From positions 2,232,001-2,296,000 of the forward strand of contig JAJUBI010000002.1 in assembly GCA_022419385.1 (NCBI GenBank): 64,000 nt of DNA, read 5' to 3'. The notes under the pieces were generated by a model that was given only the letters and a program-made list of their open reading frames with translations, ran no database searches and was not told the DNA's origin. The DNA comes from Paraconiothyrium sp. Pb-2020 (Eukaryota; Ascomycota; Dothideomycetes; Pleosporales; Didymosphaeriaceae). Each line of letters starts with the position of its first letter. The stretch's first letter is position 1. A program made the translations under genes and the position numbers. Below, piece by piece: positions 55,948 to 64,000 of the stretch.

Positions 55948-56343
55948 CTACAGATTTTTCGGCGGCTTGAACGGGCTTGTGCCCTCCCCACACAGATAAT
56001 GAGTCGTTCCCTTCTTCGTAAAGTCTCCGTGCGCGGGACCAAACACCCAACCCGTCCACTCCTCGGTCGGTCGCTTGCTGCAATGGTCATTGGCATAGAA
56101 GAGGCAAATGCAACCCTCTGCGACGGTGTATGTCTTGATTTCGGCGCCATTAGCGTGTAGGTCCCAACAGTACGCGTCGCCTACGAGCGTATAGGACATG
56201 CTGACGTCGGAGTTGGTCACGATGCCACAACCCTTGGCTCCCTCGTTCTGGCGGTCGACGAGATGGGTGGCGAGATCGAGGTTGGGGAGGGCCGCAGAAA
56301 CTACGAGATTGAGAAGGAAGAGATACAAAACCATGAGCTTCAT
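55948..56343 (-). CDS. Small secreted cysteine-rich protein (candidate effector)
   Basis: Single exon, 131 residues. The N-terminus has a clear signal peptide (MKLMVLYLFLLNLVVSAAL, cleavage likely near residues 17-18) followed by a short stretch ending VDRQ that may be a pro-region. Six cysteines at 39, 59, 78, 80, 88 and 118 could form three disulphides. Aromatic residues are frequent. There is no domain I recognise; size, secretion signal and cysteine content fit fungal effector or antimicrobial-type proteins, but function is unknown. The start at 56343 sits just after an AG at the end of a possible 5'-UTR intron. Confidence 0.7.
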   Translation of the reverse strand: MKLMVLYLFLLNLVVSAALPNLDLATHLVDRQNEGAKGCGIVTNSDVSMSYTLVGDAYCWDLHANGAEIKTYTVAEGCICLFYANDHCSKRPTEEWTGWVFGPAHGDFTKKGTTHYLCGEGTSPFKPPKNL

Positions 56344-57798
56344 TTTGGCGCTAGAAAGCCGTCAGTACGAGAGAGGCTAGTGTAGCTGGCGGGCCTACCT
56401 GAGTGTCGTTGGGCTATCAAGAAGAAAGTTCGACACGTTCTTGAAGGCGGGGAGTTGAGTACGAAAGATTTGTGCGCGTGTGTGCAGATCAGGCGGTGCC
56501 TGGGCGGTTGTGTTCTATGCGGACGGGTGGCTGTAGAATTGGAGTAAGGAGTGGCTCTAGAGGCGGAGTTTGGTGGTAACACTGTGAAAGCAGGAGCAAA
56601 GTGTTGACTACAGCAGGCAAGTACCAACTCTGATCGATGATGACGACCCGAGAAGGCGCGATGGACGCGGACTAACGTGCCACCTTCACCAGCACCCAAC
56701 GCACAAGAGACCAAACCTTCGATTGTTGCACCACTATGCGCTGTTGCCGCACATATGCTTAGGTCTCAGAATCCACTGAAGCGCGCCTCCGTCTTGCCAG
56801 CCCTAGCCCTATTCACCCTCCCCTTCACGCTTCCCATCACTTTCCCTATACTCGCCACATCAACCGCGACTCCAGCCCACGCCTCCCGCCGCCCCACGTA
56901 AATGGTATCCTCACCCCCAGAGCCCAAAGCCCGACGCCACTAGCCTCCCCACATTACGCTCGCGATCTTCATCAAGATCTTCATCATAATCTTCATCAAG
57001 ATCTTCATCAAGATCTTCATCATAATCTTCATCGTGGCCACCCTGGGCAGATCTGCGGGACCGGGAGGACATAAGAGGCAGACAAGCGCACAGGCCGCGA
57101 GGAAGGCAATACAAAGGAGGCAAGTGGCATCGGCGCGGAGTATCTGTCATGACCACTATTACTGAGCGGCGAGAGGGGTTGCGGCCAGGAGTACAGTCGG
57201 GGACGCAGACCCCTATAAGGCCGGGACAGTAAGCACCCCCGCGCTCAGCAACGCAGACGACCTCGGGGGGAACACATCATTGAGACAGCAAATGACGCCT
57301 AAACGACCGACACTGTAGGAATGGAGTTGGACCGAGAAAATAATCCGAGGCGAGCGTGAGGCAGCAACGACGGACCCGACTGGTAGCAGCTTGACTCGAA
57401 GTTGGAATATTCTTGAACTCGTTGACATGATACGTCCTCAGAAAGTGTGTTCTGAAACAGTAGAGCACGCTCAGGAAGAAATTGCTTGGTATCCTAAATA
57501 ACCCAAATCCATCGCTGACATGACCAATGACGAAACGCTTGCAAAGTAAAAGAAAGAGTCCAGTGCCGTCCATCCCAAGGTACCAAATAGAGCGAGGCGC
57601 GAGGCGCGAGCCATACAAAGTTAAGAATGCATCTTTTCCAAATCTTACAACCAACCTTATGCCAACCGGATGGAAAGATAACGCCATGAATAGAAACTAT
57701 GAGCACCGCTAATGGAAAGGTATAAAGAGACAATTCAGAGTGTAAATGTGTGTGAGTCGTGTGTGAGGGCACGGAGCGTTGTGGGTGGTGACTTGTGT
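56344..57798. other. Intergenic with an acidic-coding tandem repeat
   Basis: No gene was supported. A plus-strand frame at 56677-56901 and a minus-strand frame at 56911-57156 (containing the repeat) lack other evidence. The right part is the 3' flank of the kinase-like gene. Confidence 0.45.
56964..57033. repeat. 12-bp tandem repeat, about 5.8 units
   Basis: Units of GATCTTCATCAA and AATCTTCATCAT-like variants run from 56964 to 57033. On the minus strand they are in frame within an 81-residue open frame and would encode an acidic DEDY/DEDL repeat. Confidence 0.8.
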
Positions 57799-60700
57799 TC
57801 AAACTTTTGGATTTGCATCGAAAGAACTTATGGATCTCGACGTTGATGAGGTGGACGTATACGATGAGGCTAGTGGTTCTGTCGGTGCTGCGCGATGCGA
57901 TGAGATAGGTGTATATACGGGCGGGCTGGCATCTGCAGCTCGTGGAATAGTGTGACGAAAATCCGGTATGAGGATGCCAGGCGGTCGTATCGTGGTATCA
58001 GATAGCTTCTCTTCCAATGGCTTGTGTTTGGCTTCGTGCTCAGAAGTATTGAGGGTCGAAACTGTCTGGGCTGGGGGTAAGGCCTCCGCACTGAGGACCA
58101 GCTGCTCGCCTCTTACGCCGTTCCCAATGGCGACACCTCTCTCGTCCCACAGCCGTTCATTGACGCACTGTGGTTCTGTGTGTGAACCATTGATATTGGC
58201 CATGGTAGTTTCGAGACTCTGTCGCACACGCTCGTTGTCAAAACTAAGACGCTCTAGTAATGGCTCACTGAAGCCTGAATCTTTATGTGTAGGCCGTGCA
58301 AAAATTTCAGAAAAGCCGGTTCCAACGCGGGAAGGAACTGCAGAAGAGGGAACAGATGAACCGTAAGCTAATTCGTTCTCGAGCTCAGTCAGAGCAGTGG
58401 GGTTGGGTATCTGCGCGGCGCGCTCGTTAAATGCAGGCAGATCAGCAAGTTGATGGACACGATCGCTGAAGGAGGCCTTGTTCTCGATACTTCTTCTGTG
58501 GTTTGCATTACTTGGCTCCATGGCGTGTGCCGAATGTTGAGAGCTGTACATTGGCAGCCCGGCAACGGTGGTCAAGGAAAGCGAAGTTTCATCGGAATGC
58601 TTGCTGGCGATCAATGAGTTATCAAGCTCGCCCGGTGGTGTGGTAATGCAGACATCCTTAGGCTCTTGGATTGCGAAGTCCTGGTCAATCTCTGCGCAGC
58701 CCCTCTGTACCAGTTTGGTGTCGCCGTCCACGTAGACCTGCTCCCATCTTGTTTCTCGGCTAGCGGGTAGACTAGCGAGTTCATTCTCGAGCTCGGAGTC
58801 ATCGAGAGACATGACTGAGCGTGGGGCGGGGTAGGGGGAATACTCGGAATGCCGATTTTGACTGCCACTTCGTGGCACATTCGGAGATCGACCGCGAGCT
58901 GCGGCGGAGCTTGGCAAAATATAGGATCCGGATGATCCAATATATTCCGTAGACGGCATATTGACGTGTGAGTAAGAAGAGCGAGAATGCGAGTGGCGTG
59001 TTCGGGGAGGGATGTCGTCTAGGCCAACTGCTGTCCGGGGATCAATGTACACTTTGTCGCCTCTATGTGGAGACACACTTCGTCGTGAACTTTTGGGAAC
59101 AGCCGGTCTGTGTTCCGGACTACTGTCAGGAAATTTCAGTAGAATGTCTCTTGCAGCGGGTCGGTCCCTAGGCCTGTCGCTCAAGCAAGCTTTGACTATA
59201 TTCTTGAAGTACTCCGGTACCGTGCTGTGCCTGTTGAGTGATCTGCCTAACGGCCTCTCTTGTCGTTCCGGCTCGTCTTCTTGTGCTGCGAGAGCCCACA
59301 GTACCATTCCAAGTTGGAACAGATCGGATTTGACACCAATATAGATCGAGATGCGCTGGCCGCTTTCAATCAGACGAGCGAGCTCCGGAGGTTCCCAACC
59401 AACAGGGCAGCCACGTCGATTTATATCAATAATTTTTGCGTTGTCCGCATGATCGATAACGATATTGGAGAGGGTAAAGTCGCCTTGCACAAAGCTAGCT
59501 TCATGAATCTCGGACAGACCTTGCACGATCTGCTTAGCCCATTTCTCCCGCCGCTCCCAACTCAATTGCTCCGAATTCTTGAAGTCATAGATCAGGTCGA
59601 CAAGTGCACCTTGTTCCGCATAGCTGATAAGCAATCCCTTGATGAGCTCACTCTTTTCGTCGACAATGATGCCTTCGAACTTGATGACTGATTTGGATTC
59701 GGATAGGCTGCACAATGCGTTGATCTCGTACAGAAACTCTTCTACAGCATCTGGGCCAGGTATTTCCTTTTTGATATACATTTTATTGTCCACAGAGACT
59801 TTGTACACAAAGCCAGAGATGTGCGAGTCAAAGCAAATGGCGCGTTCTCGGAATCGTTTGCAATCGAGATGGTCTAAAGCAGAAAGAGAAGGATACGGGA
59901 TGATTTCATTGACATCCTCGGTGACATGAACGTGGAGGCGTCCATCTGCAGTCTGGAGCTTAAGATTAGTAACCGTCTCATAGAACTGTATGTCTGGCAG
60001 CGAGTCGCGGATAGATTCGTAGATCCTTGCGCTCTTATCTCGTTGATAGTGCAGACTTTTGAGGTCGGCCTCGAGCGATTCGGGCCCAAGCTCGCGGTAG
60101 TCAATTGAAACAGTAACCCTTCTCCACTTGTTCGGCTCCTCAGCGAATGTGATGAAGAATTTCTCTCGATCTGACATGTCGCGGAAGTGCATGCTCAGGT
60201 TGAGTATCCATTTCGCTTCCAGCTCCTCCTGAAGCTGCAGGTCGTCCACATCTGACGTCGAGCGCAGCGATTCTCTTTCCATGTACGAATCGCCAGCGAT
60301 GGACAACGGAGGTGGCTCTTCCGTAGCCAAGTCATCTATACTCTCATCCAGACCGTAATCGACCTGTCGTGACCCAGCCGGAATATTGGAGTCTGGTTCG
60401 CCACCTATCGTGGAATGGGGCCTGTGTTCGGCCTCGCTACTGGGCGGACTGAGGACATCGGGAGCGGACATAGAGGGGGCGGCCACGGGGGGTGGCGAGA
60501 GTTGTCGTAGCAGGCCGCTAGATGCTCGTCGGTCGGCGGAAGCTGCTCGTCTCTGCTCGGGGGAGACGGGTACTTCGAGGAGCTTCTCCCGCTTTTCGCT
60601 GTTCATTCGCTTAAAAGTGAGCGGCCTCGGAAGGCCAGGAACAACCTTCCTGCTCGACCGTCGGTTCAGCAGTCCGCCATGTCTTGACGTTGTTGGATGC

Positions 60701-60942
60701 TCTCCGCTAGAGTGCGGCCTCCCGTTCTCCTTATCATGTACCGGCTGCGCAGCCTCCTTCGTCGGCGATGGCGGGTCCTCGTCCCTCTTCAGCCAGCTGC
60801 CTATCTTCTGAAAGCTCAATCGATCCCACACGCTCCTGTGCTCACCAACTTCGGTCCTCGCCCTCTGCCTGCTCCGACTCCGGCTAGACTCGCCATTATC
60901 GGCCGCGAGGAAGTTGGGCATATTCGCAACGGCCGGTGACAC
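57799..60942 (-). CDS. Large protein kinase-like protein with atypical activation motif
   Basis: Single exon, 1047 residues. Residues 1-230 are Ser/Pro/Arg-rich and disordered. About 235-370 is a folded region of unknown type (LEAKWILNLSMHFRDMSDRE, WRRVTVSIDYREL). The kinase domain spans about 375-605: candidate beta-3 lysines at 391-392 (YIKKE), catalytic loop VQGDFTLSNIVI with Asp488 and Asn493 (the usual HRD reads QGD), and metal-binding Asp506 in DIN where DFG is usual. A WEPPELARL stretch replaces APE, and a C-lobe PEYFKNIVKACLSDRP follows. Residues 605-1047 are again disordered. The catalytic residues remain, so activity is possible. Homologues in Pezizomycotina are annotated only as serine/threonine kinases; the role is unknown. 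Confidence 0.8.
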   Translation of the reverse strand: MSPAVANMPNFLAADNGESSRSRSRQRARTEVGEHRSVWDRLSFQKIGSWLKRDEDPPSPTKEAAQPVHDKENGRPHSSGEHPTTSRHGGLLNRRSSRKVVPGLPRPLTFKRMNSEKREKLLEVPVSPEQRRAASADRRASSGLLRQLSPPPVAAPSMSAPDVLSPPSSEAEHRPHSTIGGEPDSNIPAGSRQVDYGLDESIDDLATEEPPPLSIAGDSYMERESLRSTSDVDDLQLQEELEAKWILNLSMHFRDMSDREKFFITFAEEPNKWRRVTVSIDYRELGPESLEADLKSLHYQRDKSARIYESIRDSLPDIQFYETVTNLKLQTADGRLHVHVTEDVNEIIPYPSLSALDHLDCKRFRERAICFDSHISGFVYKVSVDNKMYIKKEIPGPDAVEEFLYEINALCSLSESKSVIKFEGIIVDEKSELIKGLLISYAEQGALVDLIYDFKNSEQLSWERREKWAKQIVQGLSEIHEASFVQGDFTLSNIVIDHADNAKIIDINRRGCPVGWEPPELARLIESGQRISIYIGVKSDLFQLGMVLWALAAQEDEPERQERPLGRSLNRHSTVPEYFKNIVKACLSDRPRDRPAARDILLKFPDSSPEHRPAVPKSSRRSVSPHRGDKVYIDPRTAVGLDDIPPRTRHSHSRSSYSHVNMPSTEYIGSSGSYILPSSAAARGRSPNVPRSGSQNRHSEYSPYPAPRSVMSLDDSELENELASLPASRETRWEQVYVDGDTKLVQRGCAEIDQDFAIQEPKDVCITTPPGELDNSLIASKHSDETSLSLTTVAGLPMYSSQHSAHAMEPSNANHRRSIENKASFSDRVHQLADLPAFNERAAQIPNPTALTELENELAYGSSVPSSAVPSRVGTGFSEIFARPTHKDSGFSEPLLERLSFDNERVRQSLETTMANINGSHTEPQCVNERLWDERGVAIGNGVRGEQLVLSAEALPPAQTVSTLNTSEHEAKHKPLEEKLSDTTIRPPGILIPDFRHTIPRAADASPPVYTPISSHRAAPTEPLASSYTSTSSTSRSISSFDANPKV

Positions 60943-62688
60943 AGGCGCGTAATGTACTGCTCTGCGGGCTTTATCCTCTCCGCTCGCTGCCCCCCAGCCC
61001 TCCCGTGCGGCGTGCGAGGGATTGGTGTGGGAAAAGCAATTGTCGGTGCAGCGGGCGCGTGTCGGGGTGGGATGTTCCTGGATCTGATCGACGGGCGCTA
61101 TCGGGGCTCGAGACTCATGCCGTGGACTCGACGTGTGTAACGGTGGCTCTGGCTTCCTGCATCCATGAGATGTCGTTCACAGCGGAACGCGTATCAACAT
61201 TGGCGGTGCCTGCTGCCGCTGCACCGCTCTTCCGGCGCGGATTTGTGCGCACGCTCGATGCGCGGTGCGGCCGGGGCTTGGATGAGTCGGTAAGCAGGTA
61301 GGCTTGTCTACCTAACAATATTGCTTGGGCGTCGACCGAGGACAGACACGGGGGTTGGGGCCTGAAGTGCGCTTGCGAAACCCAGCAACGGGTAGGAAGG
61401 GTTTGCGGAGTGAGGCTCGGGGAAGGTTGGACTGGGAGCACGGCGGCGGACTCGACAGAGCAGCGCGAGGTCCAGAGGTCAGAGATGGGCTGCGATTGGG
61501 CCTCTGAGCCAATCAGAATGCGCAGGCGAGGAAGCGAGTTGTCCGGCGGCAGCCCAACAGTGGAAAGGAGGCTGATGGCGAGGAGGGTTTAGCAGCGACG
61601 TTACGGGCAGATTGCGAGGAGTCACCGTCGCAGAGGCAGAGGCCGCCAGCGCACCGTCGTGGGTTGGTGCAGGCGGTCAAGATTTCTTACGAGCACATCA
61701 GTCGCGGAAGGCGCGACCCTCCAACCCCCTCGTGGCTGCCACTTGCGGTGAGCAGTCGGTCTTCCAAGGCTGCCCTTCCACACTGCACACGCTTCACCAT
61801 TCGACATGCTCCGCACAATGGCACTGCCTGCCGCGCTCCTGTGCCTCCCTTCTCATGCTTCTGCTTCCACGTCTGCTTCTGCTTCTGCTTCTGCTTTCGG
61901 TCGGGTACATGCGACTACATGAGCCCCACCCTGTACATGGTAGCCACAGCCTCCGGTGCCGCGCTGCACGCCAGTCCCGGCCGACTCTCAGGCTGCTCTT
62001 CGTCCACTCTCCACCGACGCATCGGCGCCCAAGAAGTGAAGCAGCGCCTCCCCAATTCCTACACAAGCACCACCCAGCCACCGCAGCGCACCACTCACAC
62101 CACTGGCTCCTCAGGTTCGCATCCAGAACAGCGCACAACTCGCATGCTTCTGCGCCATGCGTCGGTGACACGTCACTGTCGTTCATGCACAAATATCGTG
62201 CTCCGTCTTATCGTAGCTCCATTGTACCTCATCGGCCCTCCCTAAGACGGCGAAAGTACGCCATCTCACTCGTCTTTAGACCGTGAACCACCGAGTGTTC
62301 CTTTACCACGTTCGGAACGTGCATGGGGGCTGCATGCGAGCCCCTCACTCAGCCTTGTCCCTGCCCGCTTCGCCAAATGGACAACATCATGCAGCCCAAC
62401 GTGCGCTTCTCTTCGGGTGACCGGCACAGTTTTGATGAGATGGAAGCGATAGTGACACGAACCTTCTGACGACAACTGGCATCGAGGGTCGTGCCGCGCA
62501 AAGAACCCGCATACTTGGGTTAACGCACAGCATCTACACAGGGTTGATATGCTGGCCCTTTATTTTCGTGTGTGCAGCATCGTCCATTAGAAAATGCTGC
62601 GAACATGTCTTTCGTCGGCTGCGCCGCAAAGAGTTTGTTTAGATACCAGATGGGTGCCAGTGACGTGTTTCATCACGCTCAGCTCTCA
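60943..62688. other. Intergenic, GC-rich leader of the kinase-like gene
   Basis: A GC-rich, TA-poor stretch from about 61.0 to 62.3 kb leaves frames open on both strands (61612-62286 plus, 61794-62192 minus), with no domain content. A TTCTGC hexamer repeat lies near 61860-61900. This is probably the promoter and leader of the kinase gene and the 3' flank of the GH31 gene. Confidence 0.5.
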
Positions 62689-64000
62689 TCAAGCCCTCTC
62701 CAGCCTGGCGCAGCGGAAATGCTTGCGACCCTTCTTATCCATCCCTGTGCTTTCAACCTCCTTCCCGCTGAACGCCACCGTTCTCTCGTCGCCGCTCGGA
62801 AGAATGACCTCCAATTCCTTCCACGCCGGATCGTACCCTTCTTGCAGCTGCTCGCTAAACGTCATATACACCCTGTCCTCCTCACTGATATACTTGATCT
62901 CGAAGGTTGAAATCTTCACAGGCGGCGGCGACACGCCATCGTCCTCGAACCACCTATTCACAAACTCCTTACCATGCGATGATCCCTTCGGTGGGAAAAT
63001 CTCCACCGCACGGTAATCATCCTCCGGCAGGTTTGCAAAATTCTCCTTATCTCCAGGAGATCGGACCTGCACTGGCTTTCCAATTGGGATTGCACTACCC
63101 ACTCTTGCAAGCACCGGTATGCCTTCATCCTGCCATTTCGCCGGCACTTCGATCCACTGCCCTGCATCGTAGAACGTCTGGCTGGTGTTGACGTCGAGGA
63201 ATTGCAAGTCCGGGTTCGCAGGGTCCTTGGGAAGATACACCTTCCCAACCTCCTGCTTCGACTCAAACACACCGCCCACAAGCAGCGCCTCACCAAGCCA
63301 GTATTGCGTCTCACCATCCGTGAGGAGCTTACTCTGCCAGACTTCTGGGTCTTGCTCGAAGCCCCAGCCGGTCCAGCGCTGGGGTGGGGCGGCAGTGGTG
63401 TGAGATTCGAGCGCGAGGGAGTACAGGTAGGGAATGAGTTCATATCTTCGCTTTATGATGTCACGGACGAGTGATGTTGTCTCGTCGTACATCCATGGCT
63501 CAATGACATCTCCGACGGAGTTATTTTCTGGCGAAGTTTTGAAACAGTTGATGGCGAAACGCGAGGAGTAGATGCCTTGTTGGCACCACCGGACAAGGAG
63601 TTCAGGGCTGGGTTGCGGGCCCTCGAAGCCGCCGATGTCGTGGCCGTAGCACTAAGAGCACGGTTAGTAAGGTTTACGGGGCAAAAAAGCCGCGTGCCGC
63701 TGACCTGCATCAAACACATTCCTGCGGTGACCGACAGCGCATTCGCACCTCTCATCCCGTCCCAGCTGGTTGTGTTGTCGCCACTCCACGAACTAGCACA
63801 ATATCTCAGCGTCCCTGCTGTTGCGCTTCTCGTCAGAACGAACGGTCTTTCGTTAGGATACACCTCCACACACGCATCATGCGAGCTCTTCCCCATCAAT
63901 TCTGTATTCAGCGCGCGGCCCCAGAAGCCGACATCCTTCCCATAGTTCTGACCGTCTTCTTGCTTCAAGTTCGGTTCAGTAAGCCCGCATTGCCACTTGT
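62689..64000 (-). CDS. Glycoside hydrolase family 31 alpha-glucosidase-type enzyme (5' part outside the window)
   Basis: The visible exons are 64000-63705 (continuing beyond the window) and 63651-62689, with a 53-bp intron whose donor is GTCAGC. The visible 415 residues or so are the C-terminal half. VGFWGRALNTELMGK and ERPFVLTRSATAGT come first. WSGDNTTSWDGMRGA holds the acid/base Asp of the SGD motif. CYGHDIGGFEGPQPSPELLVRW and EPWMYDETTSLVRD follow, and then the C-terminal beta-sandwich domains. The nucleophile Asp lies upstream, outside the window. Whether the protein is secreted cannot be judged without the N-terminus. GH31 enzymes release glucose or xylose from alpha-linked glycans with retention. 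Confidence 0.9.

Noticed and set aside
57277..57687. 136-residue minus-strand frame below the kinase-like gene
   Set aside because: Lies in the 3' flank, has no conserved features and overlaps other short frames.
61612..62286. 224-residue plus-strand frame upstream of the kinase-like gene
   Set aside because: Contains a simple TTCTGC repeat, has a competing frame on the minus strand and no recognisable feature.
1..64000. CRISPR arrays, rRNA or tRNA genes
   Set aside because: No spaced direct-repeat array and no tRNA T-loop/anticodon arrangement was recognised. tRNAscan would be the decisive check for tRNAs.

Overview
The window is nuclear DNA of a filamentous ascomycete (Pezizomycotina). 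A Dothideomycete is my best guess, but the sequence does not fix the class. Evidence: genes carry 1 to 6 introns of about 41-130 bp with GT..AG ends and CTRAY-like branch points; the families are typically fungal (Bni4-like, Csm1/Pcs1, Swc5, Dal5-type and monocarboxylate-type MFS carriers, fungal phenol hydroxylase-like monooxygenase, cytosolic GH13 amylase); and an AT-rich block shows the C-to-T signature of repeat-induced point mutation (RIP).

Layout. 1-4480 is an AT-rich block holding two RIP-degraded copies of the 3' half of a Ty3/Gypsy chromovirus. It ends abruptly at the stop codon of an F-box/2EXR-like gene (4482-5744). 6467-8190 encodes an allantoate-permease-type MFS carrier. It diverges from an enolase-superfamily (MR/MLE) pseudogene (9964-11640) that is split by a 298-bp palindromic MITE. 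12189-23360 holds a disordered hypothetical protein, a Bni4-like septum/polarity protein, ribosomal protein eS25 and a MAPR/Dap1-like haem protein. 24761-33127 holds the Rag GTPase Gtr2, a membrane protein with an AT-hook, the SWR1-complex subunit Swc5 and a 7-exon sugar transporter. A second copy of the MITE lies at 34174-34467. 35220-36795 is a cytosolic alpha-amylase.

From about 37 kb to 56 kb, intact accessory enzymes (phenol hydroxylase-like monooxygenase, SDR, monocarboxylate-type MFS, small cysteine-rich secreted protein) alternate with broken genes: an alcohol-oxidase-like GMC relic, a hybrid histidine kinase, a P450, and a fragment perhaps from a helicase tail. Three core genes sit among them: kinetochore/monopolin Csm1 and two mitochondrial genes read head to head, ATP synthase subunit K and an MTP18-like protein. 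A 1047-residue kinase-like protein (57799-60942) and a GH31 glucosidase running off the right edge close the window.

Functional links. Gtr2 (nutrient signalling to TORC1), the sugar transporter, the amylase and the GH31 enzyme all concern carbon supply, but only the last three could share one substrate. The MFS/MR-MLE pair looks like a lost import-and-dehydrate module. Exon boundaries below were placed by hand; each set closes in frame. No RNA gene, tRNA or CRISPR array was recognised. The recurrent theme is gene decay (RIP stops, 1-bp frameshifts, MITE insertion) rather than one novel operating system.
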